Of a DNA stretch of 64,000 nt, positions 28,562 to 41,899 are shown in pieces; within the stretch, counting starts at the first letter, position 1, and every line of letters begins with the position of its first letter. Source of the stretch: Loxodes magnus (lineage: Eukaryota > Ciliophora > Karyorelictea > Loxodida > Loxodidae). Both the position numbers and the translations under genes were made by a program. The notes under the pieces are model-generated. The model made no database searches. It was not told where the DNA came from and saw only the letters and a list, made by a program, of their open reading frames with translations. The stretch spans positions 1-64,000 of the forward strand of contig CAMPDV010001786.1 of NCBI GenBank assembly GCA_946699065.1, written 5' to 3'.

Positions 28562-31500
28562 TCAAATAAATAAGAAAAATTTCCTATATATATTTTTTTA
28601 TTTTTAATTCAATTCTCTAGATAGCTAGGTTTTTTCTTCTTTCTTTTTAGTTTTTATTATTGCACAATATTCTACAGGTACCTTCCATGCTAGTTCTATA
28701 GCGTCTCTCATTTTGTTTTCTTTCTTAACCTCCTTTAATTATTTTTCATTCAATTGATAGATTTTAATTTAATTGAACACTTTAAACTGCTGCTTAGTTG
28801 CTATTTATTAGTTAGAGATTACCATATATTTCCCTTCTTTTCTATTAGAGATTTGAATATTCTAAAGTTATTTCTGGATTTATTTCCCTGCATTTAATGT
28901 TTTAAAGATGTCTATATATCCTTTTTTGATAATAAAGTAATAAAGGTAGTTTGATTTATAATAGAAGGTATAACTAAGGTTATCTAGTTTGATAATTAAA
29001 TTTTATTAAGTGTAGCAATAAATTAGGTTAAAATAAGGCAGACTATTGATATGAATTTATGGTTAATAATAAACAAAATGGTAATTAGTACTAATTAGGA
29101 ATTTTAGTTATACTAGTTAGCTATTGAATGGTATTGATTATTATTAGTGTTATCTATTGCTATTTAAGTAGTAATAAAATGGTAATTGGAATGCTTATAA
29201 TTAAAAGTTAGTTTGTATTTTAGTTTACTAAAAGCTTTTTGTCTTGGTGCTTTTAAATAAGATAAATAAGTAGTTTGGATTTGTTAATTGGTAACTTAGC
29301 TTTACTAAATCTATATTTAGTATAAGCTTCTTTAATACATTTATTAAATTACCAAGTCAAATATAATTTATATACCTTAACTGACTCTAATAATATACAG
29401 TTTCAATTCCTCTGATTTTAGATAATATTAAACTCACAGATGTAAGATTAATAGTTTTAATTATATTGGTATTTCTCATAATTAGTTATCTAAAAGCTTA
29501 GAAAAAACAAAAGGTTGCTCATCAATAAAATCTGGGAATCTACAAGCAGAAATCAATTAAAAAATATTGAATTAGATATTTAACTATTGCAAGCTTCATA
29601 AAGTGAGTAATTAAAAAGAAGTTGAACAACTGTTTCATTTCTTTACCACATACAACATAAGGATAATCATTTCTATATAAGCATTCCTAGAACTTAAATT
29701 CATTATTTGGTTTAGCAGCCTAAATAAGACTCTACTAAAGTGGTCTTAAATATAATGCGTAGTAAGATAACTGAAGTTTCTGTAGAAATACAGACTAATG
29801 AATATAACATAGTAAATCAAACTAATGTCTTTATAATGTATGCAGTTATTTCTAATCCAAATTTGATGGCATTTTTTATTAAGAAAAAACATATCCTTTA
29901 AGATACTATTATATACTTAATAACTATCAATAAGAGTTTCCTTTAATTAAGATAGAGAAATATAATATCAGAAGGTTTAAGTTAACTTAAGTAGGATGAA
30001 ATAGTTAATTAATAGTAGGTGTTACTAGCTGTCACTATTTAAATGCACATACTCTAATATTTTCTTGCATTTAAGTACTAACTATATTCAAACTATCATA
30101 TTAATATAAATATATACCATTTTAACTTCCTTATACACCTCTAATTTAACTATTTTAGGTAACACTTAACTAAACTAACTAATAACTACATCTCAAACTA
30201 AAACTCACTCCTCAAAATATGAGATAGTTCTTAAGGTATCTATCTTAAAATCAAACAATCAAAAATAAACCGCTATAGCAATTTCAAGTTATTATGAAAT
30301 AACATTAAAGTAACATCAGGAAGTTTATAGAAATAGTTACCAGTATCTTAACTAGTAAATAAAGTATCAGAATGCCTAAAATTAGATTCATAGCTTATGC
30401 GAATCACTAAATAATTCTACTATTTAAAGTTTAACATTGAGCAAGATACAAGGAATAGTCTAAAAGTTAGAGAAAATACCTTTAAGTATTTAATTGGTCA
30501 TACATTTACCTATTAAACTTCTAATATCTCAATTTGATAAATCTTTGAAGTAATTCTAATATTTTAAAAAGCAATTCTTGTAAGATGGATGATTTAAGTC
30601 ATGAGGAATATTAAATTTCTGAGGGATTAAAGGAATAATTCTATATCATGAAAGAAATCTTAGGAATGTAAATATCTATGTTGAATTCGTTCTAAATAAA
30701 ACCAACGCTTGGACATTTCTATTTATAGTATATCAAATGGGAAATATCAACTAATAAGCGTAACGTAAAGAAACAACATGCTCTACAGAAAAAGCCTATC
30801 TAATTAACTATTATTAATTTAAATGCTATTTTTTAGGATTAGTTCATTTGTGTAAAATTTTGAAGAATAAGAAAATGATGATCAGATGGAGGAAGGAATG
30901 AAGAAGAGTAAAATTAAGAATAAGTTTAAGTTTAAGAAGACTTAAAATAATAAATGCAAAATGTGGGAGAATCAAAATAAGAGATTGATTTAAAATAAAA
31001 AATGAGAGAATAATGAAAATTATCAAGCTATAAGCAGCCAGTAACTGCTTACTCATTATTAATCTTATGTTTTATTTTATTTAACTAAAAGGTTTGCAAT
31101 TCTTCTTCAGTACAAAAGGCAGAATTAATTTATATAGAGCTATAGGTTTTAATCCTATAATTTTTCAGCATTATCCCAATTAGCAACTTATCTTCCATAA
31201 TAGATCTTTTAATAAAAATTGATTTCAAACAATAAGAAAATTTTACTGAAGTATAAAAACTATACTTTTAATTTTGATGCTTATTGATAAACCTTATAAT
31301 TTTATTTAATAAGAAGATTAGGATAATTTAAAGGTTAAGATTTTAGAGTTTGTTTTAGTAAATCTAGGATTACTGATGGAAGTAGATTTGTAAAAATATC
31401 TTGCACAGGTTTAAGAAAGTACAGTAAATCATATAATTTATTTACTATATTTATGCTTAAATTTCGTTTTTTTTTGTTTGCGCTTTTTTTATCACAAAAG

Positions 31501-34500
31501 AAACTCTTTTTTGGCTTCCTTGTCTCTTTATCAGCTACTTTTTCCACTATCTCTTTTTTGATCAATTTTTTTCTTTAATATGATTTAATATCCTAGCAAG
31601 ATTTTAAGATCTACTAGTGAATAAAACAAATTTTAAGTATCATAAATTATTCATCAATCTTAAGATGGTAATCAATTTAATGAATGTTAGAAAAAGAGTG
31701 TCTTAGCTAACCAACCTAACGAGTGATTTATAGATCTATGCTTTGACTGAATATTGCTATATTTCCTTGAATAAAAACACTTTATAACAATCCTAAATTG
31801 CTGCATAATCTGTTGATTAATGGAATCTTTTATACGTCAAGATTATTATATGGATAATTAGCAAATCATGAACGATGAGACAATAAAGGAAAAAGCAGAA
31901 AGAGTGATAAAATTGTTATCCTATAAAAATAATGGAAAGAAAATACCGGATAATCTGAAGAAATATTAATCTATGTGAAAAATTAAGAAGAAACAATCAC
32001 TCCTTTATACTCAAAGTTTTTTCCTAAAAATCTACATTCTAAATAGGAAGTTGATAACTTTTTATTACGAAGAAAGAAAAGGCTAAAAATACTGTAATTT
32101 AAATCTTGAGATATAGAAGGATATAATGAAAAGATCTCGTACTTAATGAAAAGTAATCATTATACGAATGAAATCTATATTTGATATATTTATTTGATTA
32201 TCCTTATTTCTATAAATCTATTAATTTTCAAATTTTTAAGCTTAGGTATCTTCAAATAGTTTGAAAGGTCAGTAATTTCAGAACTTAAGATGCTTATAGT
32301 AATAGTTAACCTAGTAAAAGAAAAGCAATGCGGAAGAGAATTTTTATATGGCTTAGTTTAAATTTCTTTTTCAGATTAATTTAAATTTTCTTTGAGAAAA
32401 TAGCAAGATAGAAACTAGATATCAGAGATTATATTTTTTATCATACTGCTTTATTCAAAATTAAAAGAATTTACAATAAACACTTCGAGTAAATTTTTAA
32501 AGTCTAATTAAGTCCTTCCAGCAATACTGAAATTAACCTACTCTTTGAACTTTAAATTAGCATTCTTAACTTTTATCCAGTTTGTGAACTTTTAGCTTAG
32601 CTTTAAGATTAGATCCTTTAATCTTGTTCCAATACCACCTCAAACTTCTTTAATAAAAGCTGCTAAAAATAAATATTTCTTGTATTTTAATAAATTGCCT
32701 TACAATAAGTATTTAGGCCATAAACTAAAATGATTAAAAAATTTGAAAAAATGAAATAGATACTTCTTCGTATTTTCGCAAAAGTTATTTTAATTTTAAT
32801 TTTAATTTAATGACTTAAGCTAAATATACATCTGATAGCAGAAGTTTATTTATTAAAAGACTATTACTAATATCTTTACAAGTTACTCTTTTAATAATAG
32901 ACATATCTTATTATCATTAAACTTACTAAAATAAGATATTAAATTTGCTAATGTCCGTCCCATCTCATAATTATATCAAAATATACTTATAAATTGATAT
33001 TTTAATCAAACTTTTCAGAGACGATTATTTATTGTATTAAGCTTTTTATTGTATGAATCTAGTTAAAATAGCTACATGCTAGCATTTGATTGCATTTCGT
33101 ACTTATTAATCCTTTCTGAGAAATTATTTTCTTATTGTAGAAAGAAGCGTTGATTGGAACAAGCTTTATGGATAAATATTAAAACTCAATTTCTTCTTCG
33201 AATTTGCTTTTTTTAATTTAAAGCAAGTTATTTTCTTTTTAAATGCTTCATTATATGAAAGTTTAGCCAGAGGCTCAGTTCAAATCTTAAATTTCTTTTT
33301 TTTTCTACACTGTAACTAAAGATAATATCCTTTAATAGCATAGGTAATAATCAGATCAGGATTTATTTTTATAGATATATTTAGCATTCTGTAGTTTCGT
33401 CATATTTGCCTATGTTTCTTACTGTTCTTCTTTTATAACTTCAAGCAATACCTTTATTAAGATTTAGCTAAAGAGCTACTTTATAATCTCAATAGTTCTT
33501 TCTTTCTTATTAAATTTTTTCAGTATAGCTCCTTACTATAATGAGAGTCAACAAGCATAGGATCTATTCTTATTATATTGCTCAAACGCTCTATTTTTCC
33601 TTCAAATTTATTAATTTTGAGAAAGCAAATCCAACATTGTATTGAGCAGAAGCAAAACTGAATCGAACTTTATAACTTAATAAAGCTTTTAATCTTTTCT
33701 TTACTGTTCTTGAAAATTATAAGTAGGTCCTTATTACAATAGGCTGAAGCTATGAAAGGATTAAGCTTAATAGATATGTTCAGCTATAAAATTAGTTATT
33801 GTAATAGCCTGCATTGCATAAGCTCTCCTTTACTACAGAATGTTATACTATTGTTAAAGACAATCTAAGAAGCTAAATCATACCATTAAATTGTTAGTTA
33901 GTATTGATTTTATTTTGTAAGTCAGCTCGTTGTGAAACTTTAGTAATAATAAGCCAATAATTAATTTCTATAACTATACTTCAGTTAAAATAGCTTCTTG
34001 TTAATTTGCTTAGAAGCATAGTAAAATTTCTGTATTATATAATAATCAAAATGTTTCACATATTTGATATTATATCTTAAATATCTTAAATATCTTAAGG
34101 ATAAATAGCCTCTTTATTATTTTATTCCTAAAATATTATAAAGAAGGATTAACCAGCCAGAGTAAAATTAGCTATAGTCATTTTAGAATTAGCAAATAAA
34201 GGGATTACTCTTCAATACTTGGGCTTCTGATTACTCAATATTGAAATTACCTTTTATCTCTTAAAAAACCCAGAAAGGCTCTTTTAAATAGCTGAATATT
34301 CGTATTATTAAATATCCGTGAAAATAAAAGTGTACTGATTTCCTTTATTTCAGCCAAAAAATAAAATGTGAGTAAAAGATTGCCAAGATAGTAGATTCCT
34401 GTTAGAGAAGAACCAGTTTAGTGAATTATAGCTAAACCAACCATAGCTGACATTGAAATATGTCAATTACTTTCATCAAATTTTAAGATATTTTTAGGAA

Positions 34501-36632
34501 AATTCGATCTTTCCTTAGCACTTTAAAGCTTGAAAAGCAATAATGCTTCTTGCTAATACCAAGCTTAATGAAATTCTTAACACAGTAGATTTATCCATAA
34601 TTTATGTCTGAAAATAAAGAATTTCCTAAGTAAGTTTACTAAAAAGTTAGGAAATTATTGATTTTGTTCTAGAAATAGATAAGTTTTACAACTTAAAAGA
34701 TCAAAAGAACTAGTATTGTAGCAAGCAGACAATAATTGCAGTTTATTAAATCTAATAAGCAAATAAGGTAATACAACTTTTTTTAAATAGAACAAATTAT
34801 AAATTGAAAGCAAAAATGTTTGCCTTTTGAAGGGTTATAAAAGAAGCAAATCATTCTTGTTTAAATATCTAAACTGCAAGAGTTCATAACTGCTAATAAG
34901 AAATTTAGTTACTTATTCAAAAATTATCTTCAGGCACTTTTACTAATTAAGTAGAGAAAGTTTAGCTTAATCATGGATTGAAAACAACAAATTTAGTTTT
35001 TCACATTGACTAATTAAAAGCAAAAGCTTAAAAATAATAACATTACTTGCTAATAATTCTTTGATTAAGTTTGGCTAAAGTTACTTGAGACGTTCTTTCA
35101 AGAGTTACTGAAAACTTTTATTTATTGCTACTAACTTTATGCTTAATTCCTGGAGAAATTGAATATGAGTATATCAAAGAATTATAATTAAGTTCTTGAT
35201 TAGCTATTCTCTATTAAAAATAACCCTGATTTTAGCACTAATTAAGCAGGAACTAGAATAAATAATTTTGGAAATCTAAACAGAAAGAGATATAAATTCA
35301 TTAGAATTGCAAGGAGTTGCTTACATTATGCTTTGAAAGTCTACTCATAAAATTAAACCCTCAAGCGGAAAAATTTTAGTACTCATATTTAAGGAATTGT
35401 TAGCAATTCAATTATGTCTCAATTATAGAATACTCTCATTAGTCTTTTGCCTGGCTAAAAGAAGAATTTTAAAGTAAGAATTAATAGAGTAGAAATAAAC
35501 ATATAGATCACTTATTTTAAAAGCCAATACAGCAAAAATGGTTAAACAACTAAATCAGATATAGATAATCAAAAGGAAAAGCAGAGACAGAATAATAATA
35601 AAATAAAAAGAGAAGAAAACAGAAAAAACACTAAGATTACTAAACGGATATAGAAACCAAATTAACAAGAAAATTCTTTCTTTTATTTATAAAAAAATCT
35701 GAAAAGCTCAACATAAAAGCCAAAAATACGTTAAATAAATAAGGAAGAGAGAATTAGATAATTGAAGAAAATAATGATTGGTAAATCCTTCAGAAACAGA
35801 AATTTTTCTACGATATAGCACGACAAAAAAATTAATTTTGTACTTATTTGTACTTTAAGTACTTTCAGTATTGAAATTAGCAGTTTCCAGCGATTTTTTC
35901 TTTCAGTTCAGCCTATTTAATTATTCTTCTGTCTGCTGAGACAAAATTTAGCTATTCGCTTTAAATCAGCTTGCAAATAGATGTACTCAATTAAAGAATA
36001 CCTCAATTTATTTTAAGAACTATTAGTTACTAAGTAACGAGGGAAGATTTGAGAAATATGAAAGATCTATAACAACATATTTGGATTTCTTAAATGAAGA
36101 GATATGTTCACTTAAGAACAAATGGGTTCCATTATGCTTCTCGTGATCAAGTCTGAAATAAAGATAAAAAAATAATATCAAATAAAATACAAGAGCTATC
36201 AAAGTAAGCAAGCCCTCTAAAAAAGAAGCAAAAAAGCTCAAATCTAAGATTTCCTAGTTGTACTTAGAAGCGAAGTTAGATATACTTTCAGCTATTTCAA
36301 GAAATAGTACTAACTTCATAAAAAGCCTTGATACACTTTAGCGTTATTTCAGAACTTTAGCTGGCAAAATCTTGAAGAAGCAATAATTTTTTATATTTCC
36401 TACTTTCAAATAGAAAAAGTAGAAATAGTAAAATCTCTAGGAATTCTTAAGCAGCAGGAAACTTTATGAGCCTAGTAAAGGTTTTTAAAAAGTCTCTCTT
36501 AACTCGCTTACGCTATTTCTAGTCTTTATTTGAAGCAATATTTTTAAGCTCTGCTATTTAAGCTCTCAAGTCAATTTCAAATATTTGCTTTTGTCTTTTT
36601 GTAAATTTATAGCAACATAAGCTTTTACTCAT
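28562..36632 (-). CDS. Giant protein of unknown function (about 2,700 codons)
   Basis: I do not recognise this protein. From ATG 36,632 (MSKSLCCYKFTKRQKQIFE) one frame reads on with soluble, charged composition through many checkpoints: residues near 36.5 kb (AQIAELKNIASNKDQKQRKR), 35.9 kb (FVSADRRIIKQAELKEKIAG), 35.0 kb (VSSNKQKFSVTLERTSQVT), 33.1 kb and 31.5 kb (EKVADKETRKPKKSFF). Hydrophobic, possibly membrane, segments lie near 36.4, 36.2 and 35.6 kb. Short leucine-rich stretches occur near 32.2 kb. By about 30.1 kb the best frame has shifted by one (VTQNSQIRGVQGSQNG, then CLYRNDYPYVVCGKEM near 29.68 kb), consistent with a short intron or an indel. That frame ends at TGA 28,562-28,564 after the sequence FFLFI. 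Glutamine is mostly TAA/TAG and some Trp are TGA. It could be two adjacent genes. Confidence 0.5.
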
Positions 36633-36639
36633 ATTCACC

Positions 36640-38530
36640 TACGATTCTAATAAAAAAACTAAAATACCTTTTTTATCTTGTCTTTTAGGCTTAAATAGGA
36701 CTAAAAGAGTCTGATTCATAAGCACAACCTTTTAATAATGTTTTCTTATTAAATTCATGTTAGTGACTTCATAGTAACTTTTAATTTTTTCTTAGGAGTC
36801 TAGCAATTAGGAAATTAATATTTAAATGTGGGATTAAAATTCACATTCATTTATAATAAAAATAATAATAAACAAGGTTATAGTAACTAAAGGAACTAAT
36901 TTAGATAATAGAGAGTCTGATAATCTTTTACATTTTAAAATTTAAATCAAATCTAGCTAAAAGATCTTAAATTAATTCCCTTTAACAATTCATAAATATA
37001 AAAGAGCAAAATATTAAATCTTTAATAGATAATAAGTAAACGATAATTATTAAATGAAATAGAGATTAGTAAAATTATAAACTCTTAACTCTTTATATCA
37101 AAATGATTAAAAAAGGATATTATAATTAGATTATAAATAATAAATAGCAAGTTTTAGTATTCTGGATATTAAAATAATAGCCTTATTAATAACTTAGATG
37201 TAGTTATTATAAGTTTATATTTTATAAAACTTAGCTAAGATATTATTGTTTATTACTAAAGGTTAAATTAATAATTTGATAAAATTTAATAAATTAAAGA
37301 AGATTATTACTAAGATTAGCAATAACCAAATCTATTAATAAATAGAAGAATAATTACTCATTTATTACATGGATTCTTATGTGTTTGTATTAATAGAACC
37401 TCCAAAAAAAATTTAAATATAAGCTTACTTTTATTATTATTATTCTAAAGTTAGTATTATTAATGTAATAGGATAAAGTTCTATTAATTATATAATTAAG
37501 CTATCAAGTATTTACATTCTTCATAAAACCTTTTCTTTTCTAAATTTCTTAAATTATTATTAAGGTAGCCAATTATTAATATTTCTACTAATATTCATTT
37601 TGCAAATCCTATCTAAGAAATTTTTACAATCAAAGAAATATTCTCTTAATTAATTAAAATTCTTCTAATTTTCAAAGGAATATTTTTATGTTTCTACAAT
37701 TATTAGGACAATAAGAGACAATTCTAAAGGAATCTTTTATAAAATTTAGATATATTTCGTCATCATTAATTCTACTTGCTGATAATTTCTTAAAGTTGAA
37801 CATAATTATAATAATTAACTTGTTCGAGTATTTTTCCTATTTTTACCTTATTATAATATCATAATAAACAGGGTTTATAATGGAATATTTCTTGCTTTGT
37901 GGATACAAATGAGATTGGTAATTATCTTTTAGAACTACATCTTTAGTTTTAAAATATCTAATTTAACAATAGTTTAAAAGGAATAAATTAAAGAACCTAT
38001 TCTATTAATTTTAGCTTTTATAAATTAGATTTGCTTTCTTTTAGATTCTTTTATTTAAAATAGCAGCAAATTAATTGAAAATATCTAGATTATGGAAAAA
38101 AGGGATATGTAATAAATTAATCGCCAGTTAGTAAAATAGCAAACTAGTTACTTTAATAGAGAGTTATATGGAACTTTCTCTTCACTAAATTATAATGAAG
38201 ATTCATTAACTTTTAATTAGAAAGTATGAAGCATATATTTCATTATAAAGTCTATTCAATTAAGAATATAAATTGTATGGTATAAACATAAGAGCCTTGT
38301 CATGTTAATAAGTTTGCTCTTTATTTATTTTTTTAACTTCCTTGGTCTATTATACATTGCATTGCTTTTTTTAACCCAATTGTAGTGATAAAAAAAGAAG
38401 CACAGAAGCCAGTAAAGTTCTATTATGGGGTTGGTTCTATATACTGTGTCTTAAATTATAAATGGATTTCCTCGAAATTAGCTTAGATATAAGATTTAAC
38501 TTCTTAGATACTCAGGTATTTTTCTATTCT
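36640..38530. other. AT-rich spacer between divergent coding regions
   Basis: The giant gene leaves this spacer leftward and the coding-like stretch at 38.5 kb leaves it rightward, so both promoters may lie here. No domain or RNA gene is recognised. Confidence 0.4.
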
Positions 38531-38559
38531 AAGTATTATTTATTGCTATTTCTTATTTA

Positions 38560-39480
38560 ACCTATTTTAAAATCTGGAAATAATTGACAAACTTAAAGCT
38601 GAATTTGAATACTAAGAAAAATATTAGAAAGCTGCTTACAAGGTTGTTATGAACCATAAACTTAGAAATAATTTAATAGCAACTTTAGAAAGAATGAAAT
38701 ACGTTAATCCTCAAAGTAACTGCAATAAATCCATAGCTAACTGATAGAGATGATTACTTGTAGTGAAGAAACTCTGATAAAATAAATAAAAAGCATACTA
38801 GAAGCTGAATAAAATAGTAAGCGTGTTCCTTATAACAAAAATGTAACTAAATTCAGAAAAGTCTTATGATCTATTATTACGTCCAAGTTATACAAAGTCC
38901 TAGAAAACAATAATTTGCTAAAAACAAAATTTAGTCTTTTACTCCTAAATGACTAGAGTAGATTCAGTAAATATTTAGTAAGTAATAATTAATTAATTAG
39001 GCAATGCAATCAATCTATTCAAGAAGAAAAGTAGGAGTTTATTTAAATAGATTCCTGATGATTTAAGAACTTCAAAAAAATCTAAAGAAAATTAATAAAA
39101 ATTTATTCTTACAGATGAGATGAATATGCATTTAGTTAATTTTGAGCTTTCGTATAACATGAATGAAGCTATATCAGTTAACTTTTACAAAAGAGCTTGT
39201 ATTAACTTTCAAGGTAAATAATCTACTAGAAAAAATTATTTTGGGCATTTAAATTAGAAAGAATTATCTAAGCAGACATATAAAAAACAATTTAAAAGCT
39301 AAAAGAATGAAGATTAGAAGCTTTTAAAATGATTCAGAGTTTATTAATAATATTTGAAGCATAAGGAAATAAAAAATAAATCTAAAAAACGGAAGAAAAT
39401 ATAGAAATTCAAAAATCTAAAAAAGGTAAAAGCATTTGAATTTATAAAATGTTCTTTTAGTAATAAATTTTGTTAAAGTC
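38560..39480 (+). CDS. Coding-like stretch, unknown protein
   Basis: Plus-strand frames have protein-like composition: KAAYKVVMNHKLRNNLIATL near 38.64 kb, then after a frame change LYKVLENNNLLKTKFSLLLL near 38.9 kb and QCNQSIQEEKQEFIQIDSWW near 39.02 kb, then FILTDEMNMHLVNFELSYNM near 39.12 kb and a strongly basic end (NKSKKRKKIQKFKNLKKVK near 39.4 kb). At least two frame changes are needed, so it is either intron-containing or decayed. No family is recognised. Confidence 0.35.
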
Positions 39481-40149
39481 ACAACTCTAATTCTATTTTT
39501 CAATTTTTTAATTATAAAACATATAATTTTATCTATTATTAGACTATCTAGATAATAACTCCTAATATTCAAACCTTTTCATTAAGAAAATATCTCCTTA
39601 GAGCTTTTATACAAATTTCTTTGTTTAAGAGTTAAAAACACAAAATTTATAATTATATTTTTCTATAAAGTTTTTGAATAAAAAGTAAAATAATTAGAAT
39701 AAATTAGCCTTATTTCTTAACTTTATTTTAGCTATCTTTGTTAATATTGATAAATAAAATAAATACTAGTTATCCTTTATTTAAAGAAGAATAATAAATT
39801 AGGCTTAATTTTTAGATTAATCTAATTTAAATCATCTATTAGATCAGAAATTCAATTATTTTAACTTTAGACTGAATTTATAAAATGGATGAATTTCATA
39901 AAAATTTTATTATTTTATGACTAGTGAGGCAAAAATAGGCTACTTATCAAAATCCAAGTAAAGCAATACTGAAAACTAGAATGATATCATTATGAACATA
40001 ATCAGCTATAATAATAAAAAAGATAATAGAAAATAGACTAAAATTTGATGAGCAAGTCAAAGTAAGTCTTTTGTATTTAGCTGATTAAAGATTGTTTTTG
40101 ATCAATTGGAACTAAAAGCACATTTTAAATAAAAATTTATTAAACCTTA

Positions 40150-40600
40150 AAAATAAGAGTGTAAAATGTGAATGATCCTCAGATTTATAATAAAGTAATG
40201 AAGAATATAATAAAGGCACTTTAGGAGATAAAATTTGCAAATAATTGCTAATATTGAAGAAAAAATACTTGAATATGAAAGAAAAGTAAATTTATTAAAT
40301 CTAACTAAACCTAAATTTAAGAAAAGCCTTTATTCCATAAAAAAGTTTTAAGAGAGTATGCTACATTCATAAATCTGGTAGTTATTCAGTTGAAAATAGA
40401 AACTTTTTAAGAATCTCTTAAATGCTTATTTAATCAACTTTAAAAAAGCATACTATATGTGTTTATATATTCTCATAAAACAAAAATTACTAAATAGAAT
40501 ATAGATAAAACAATAGAAAGAATTATAAAAACTAAAGATTTGCGAAACTTAATCGAAATTATAGCTGAACAATGTTAATGTTAGAATTTATAAAAAAATA
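40150..40600 (+). CDS. Coding-like stretch, unknown small protein
   Basis: One plus frame reads NDPQIYNKVMKNIIKALQ, later KPLFHKKVLREYATFINLVV, and near the end KTIERIIKTKDLRNLIEIIA, with TAA/TAG as Gln. The composition is helical and basic. Start and end are not defined. It may belong with the stretch at 38.6-39.5 kb as one intron-bearing gene. Confidence 0.3.
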
Positions 40601-41589
40601 AAGATTTTTATTTTTTAAATCACCAGAAGTTATCTCTGAGTGTTAAATTTAGCTCATAATTCTATAAAAAATAACCATAGAATAATGAAGCTATTATTTA
40701 TTTATATCTTAAGCTTTTTGTTTATTTCAGTATTATTTTATTTACAAAATCAAGTTATTTATAACTATCTTAAGAGTTATAAATTCACGAAAATAGCCTA
40801 GCTTATATTTATTTCTTTTATATTAATAATTAAATTTTTAATACTATTGCAAGTTAAAATAATAAATAGTTAAGAGTGATATTAGATATAGATTTTTAAT
40901 AAAGGAATATTAAAGTTATTATAAAGGCAATCAACTCAAGTCAATCTATATTCTATCTGTAAATAAAACTTTTACCACTAAGGATTATCAGAGACATTAG
41001 AAAATAATCAGTCTGAAAGTTTATCCAGCAGAAAAGAAACTCAAGCAATGCGTAATGAATGCTAATAGACACAATAAAGCAAGATCATTAGCTTATCATC
41101 AAAAGAAGGTTAAAAATAAACTGCAAATGAAGGTAAGAATATTAGTTAAATAAGAAATCCAAAGCTAGTTAAAGTTTAATATATGGACTAATAGCAGTAT
41201 TTAATGCTTGATTCAAGAATTTCTCAAAAATATGGACATTTGTAAATTGTATAAAGTTAATAAATACTTGATCCAATTTAATTTCTATTTAACTTGCTAA
41301 AAATAGAGAAAACCTGAAAGTTTGAAAATTAATGAATATAAAATAAAATAAACTGAGCTTTAAGATATATTACTAATAATAGAGTTGGTTTAGAAATATA
41401 TTCAGAAGGTTTATCTTAAAATATATAACATCTAATTAGAAAATATTTAAACAATTGCTTCCAAATAAAAAATAAAATCAGTGTAATAGAAACTTAAATA
41501 AACTAGAACATCTATAACTACAAAATTAGCATATTTAAGAAATAAAATTACCTTTACTATATCTAATAATTTGATTTCTTTAGATAAAT

Positions 41590-41890
41590 TTAAATTGAAA
41601 AGATGGTGGGAGCTGAAAATGACCTTCGTGACTAATCTTTCTGGTTTTATGGCTAGGAACAAGTTCCATTCCTGTCGCTGAGAAAGTCCCTGGTCAGAGT
41701 CATTTTCTGAAGGGAACGCTGTCTTTGAGATTATCTTCTCTTGGTAGGAGCTTGAAGCCTGGATGCTCATAGCGATGGAGCTCCCTAGCAGCTGTGCCTG
41801 GAGCACAACAGGATATCCCCGTTATTCCATAAAAAGAGAGCGTCGGGTCGTGCAATCAAAAAGAAGTTTCCGGTCCAAAGACTTTTTGAG
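41590..41890 (-). other. Isolated GC-rich island, possible mobile-element fragment
   Basis: This ~300-bp patch is far richer in G and C than everything around it. On minus it contains an open frame (MSIQASSSYQEKIISKTA, later LSQRQEWNLFLAIKPERL) that writes Gln as CAG/CAA and never as TAA/TAG, unlike the genes nearby. The 14-mer tcttggtaggagct occurs here (41,739-41,752) and again at the last 14 bases of the window, just upstream of the LINE in the same orientation. It may be a fragment of the LINE's 5' region or foreign DNA. No RNA family is recognised. Confidence 0.5.
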
Positions 41891-41899
41891 TTGAAATTA

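Noticed and set aside
30844-31056. Hydrophobic minus-strand ORF
   Set aside because: Another frame on the same strand continues the giant gene; this one lacks continuity with its neighbours.
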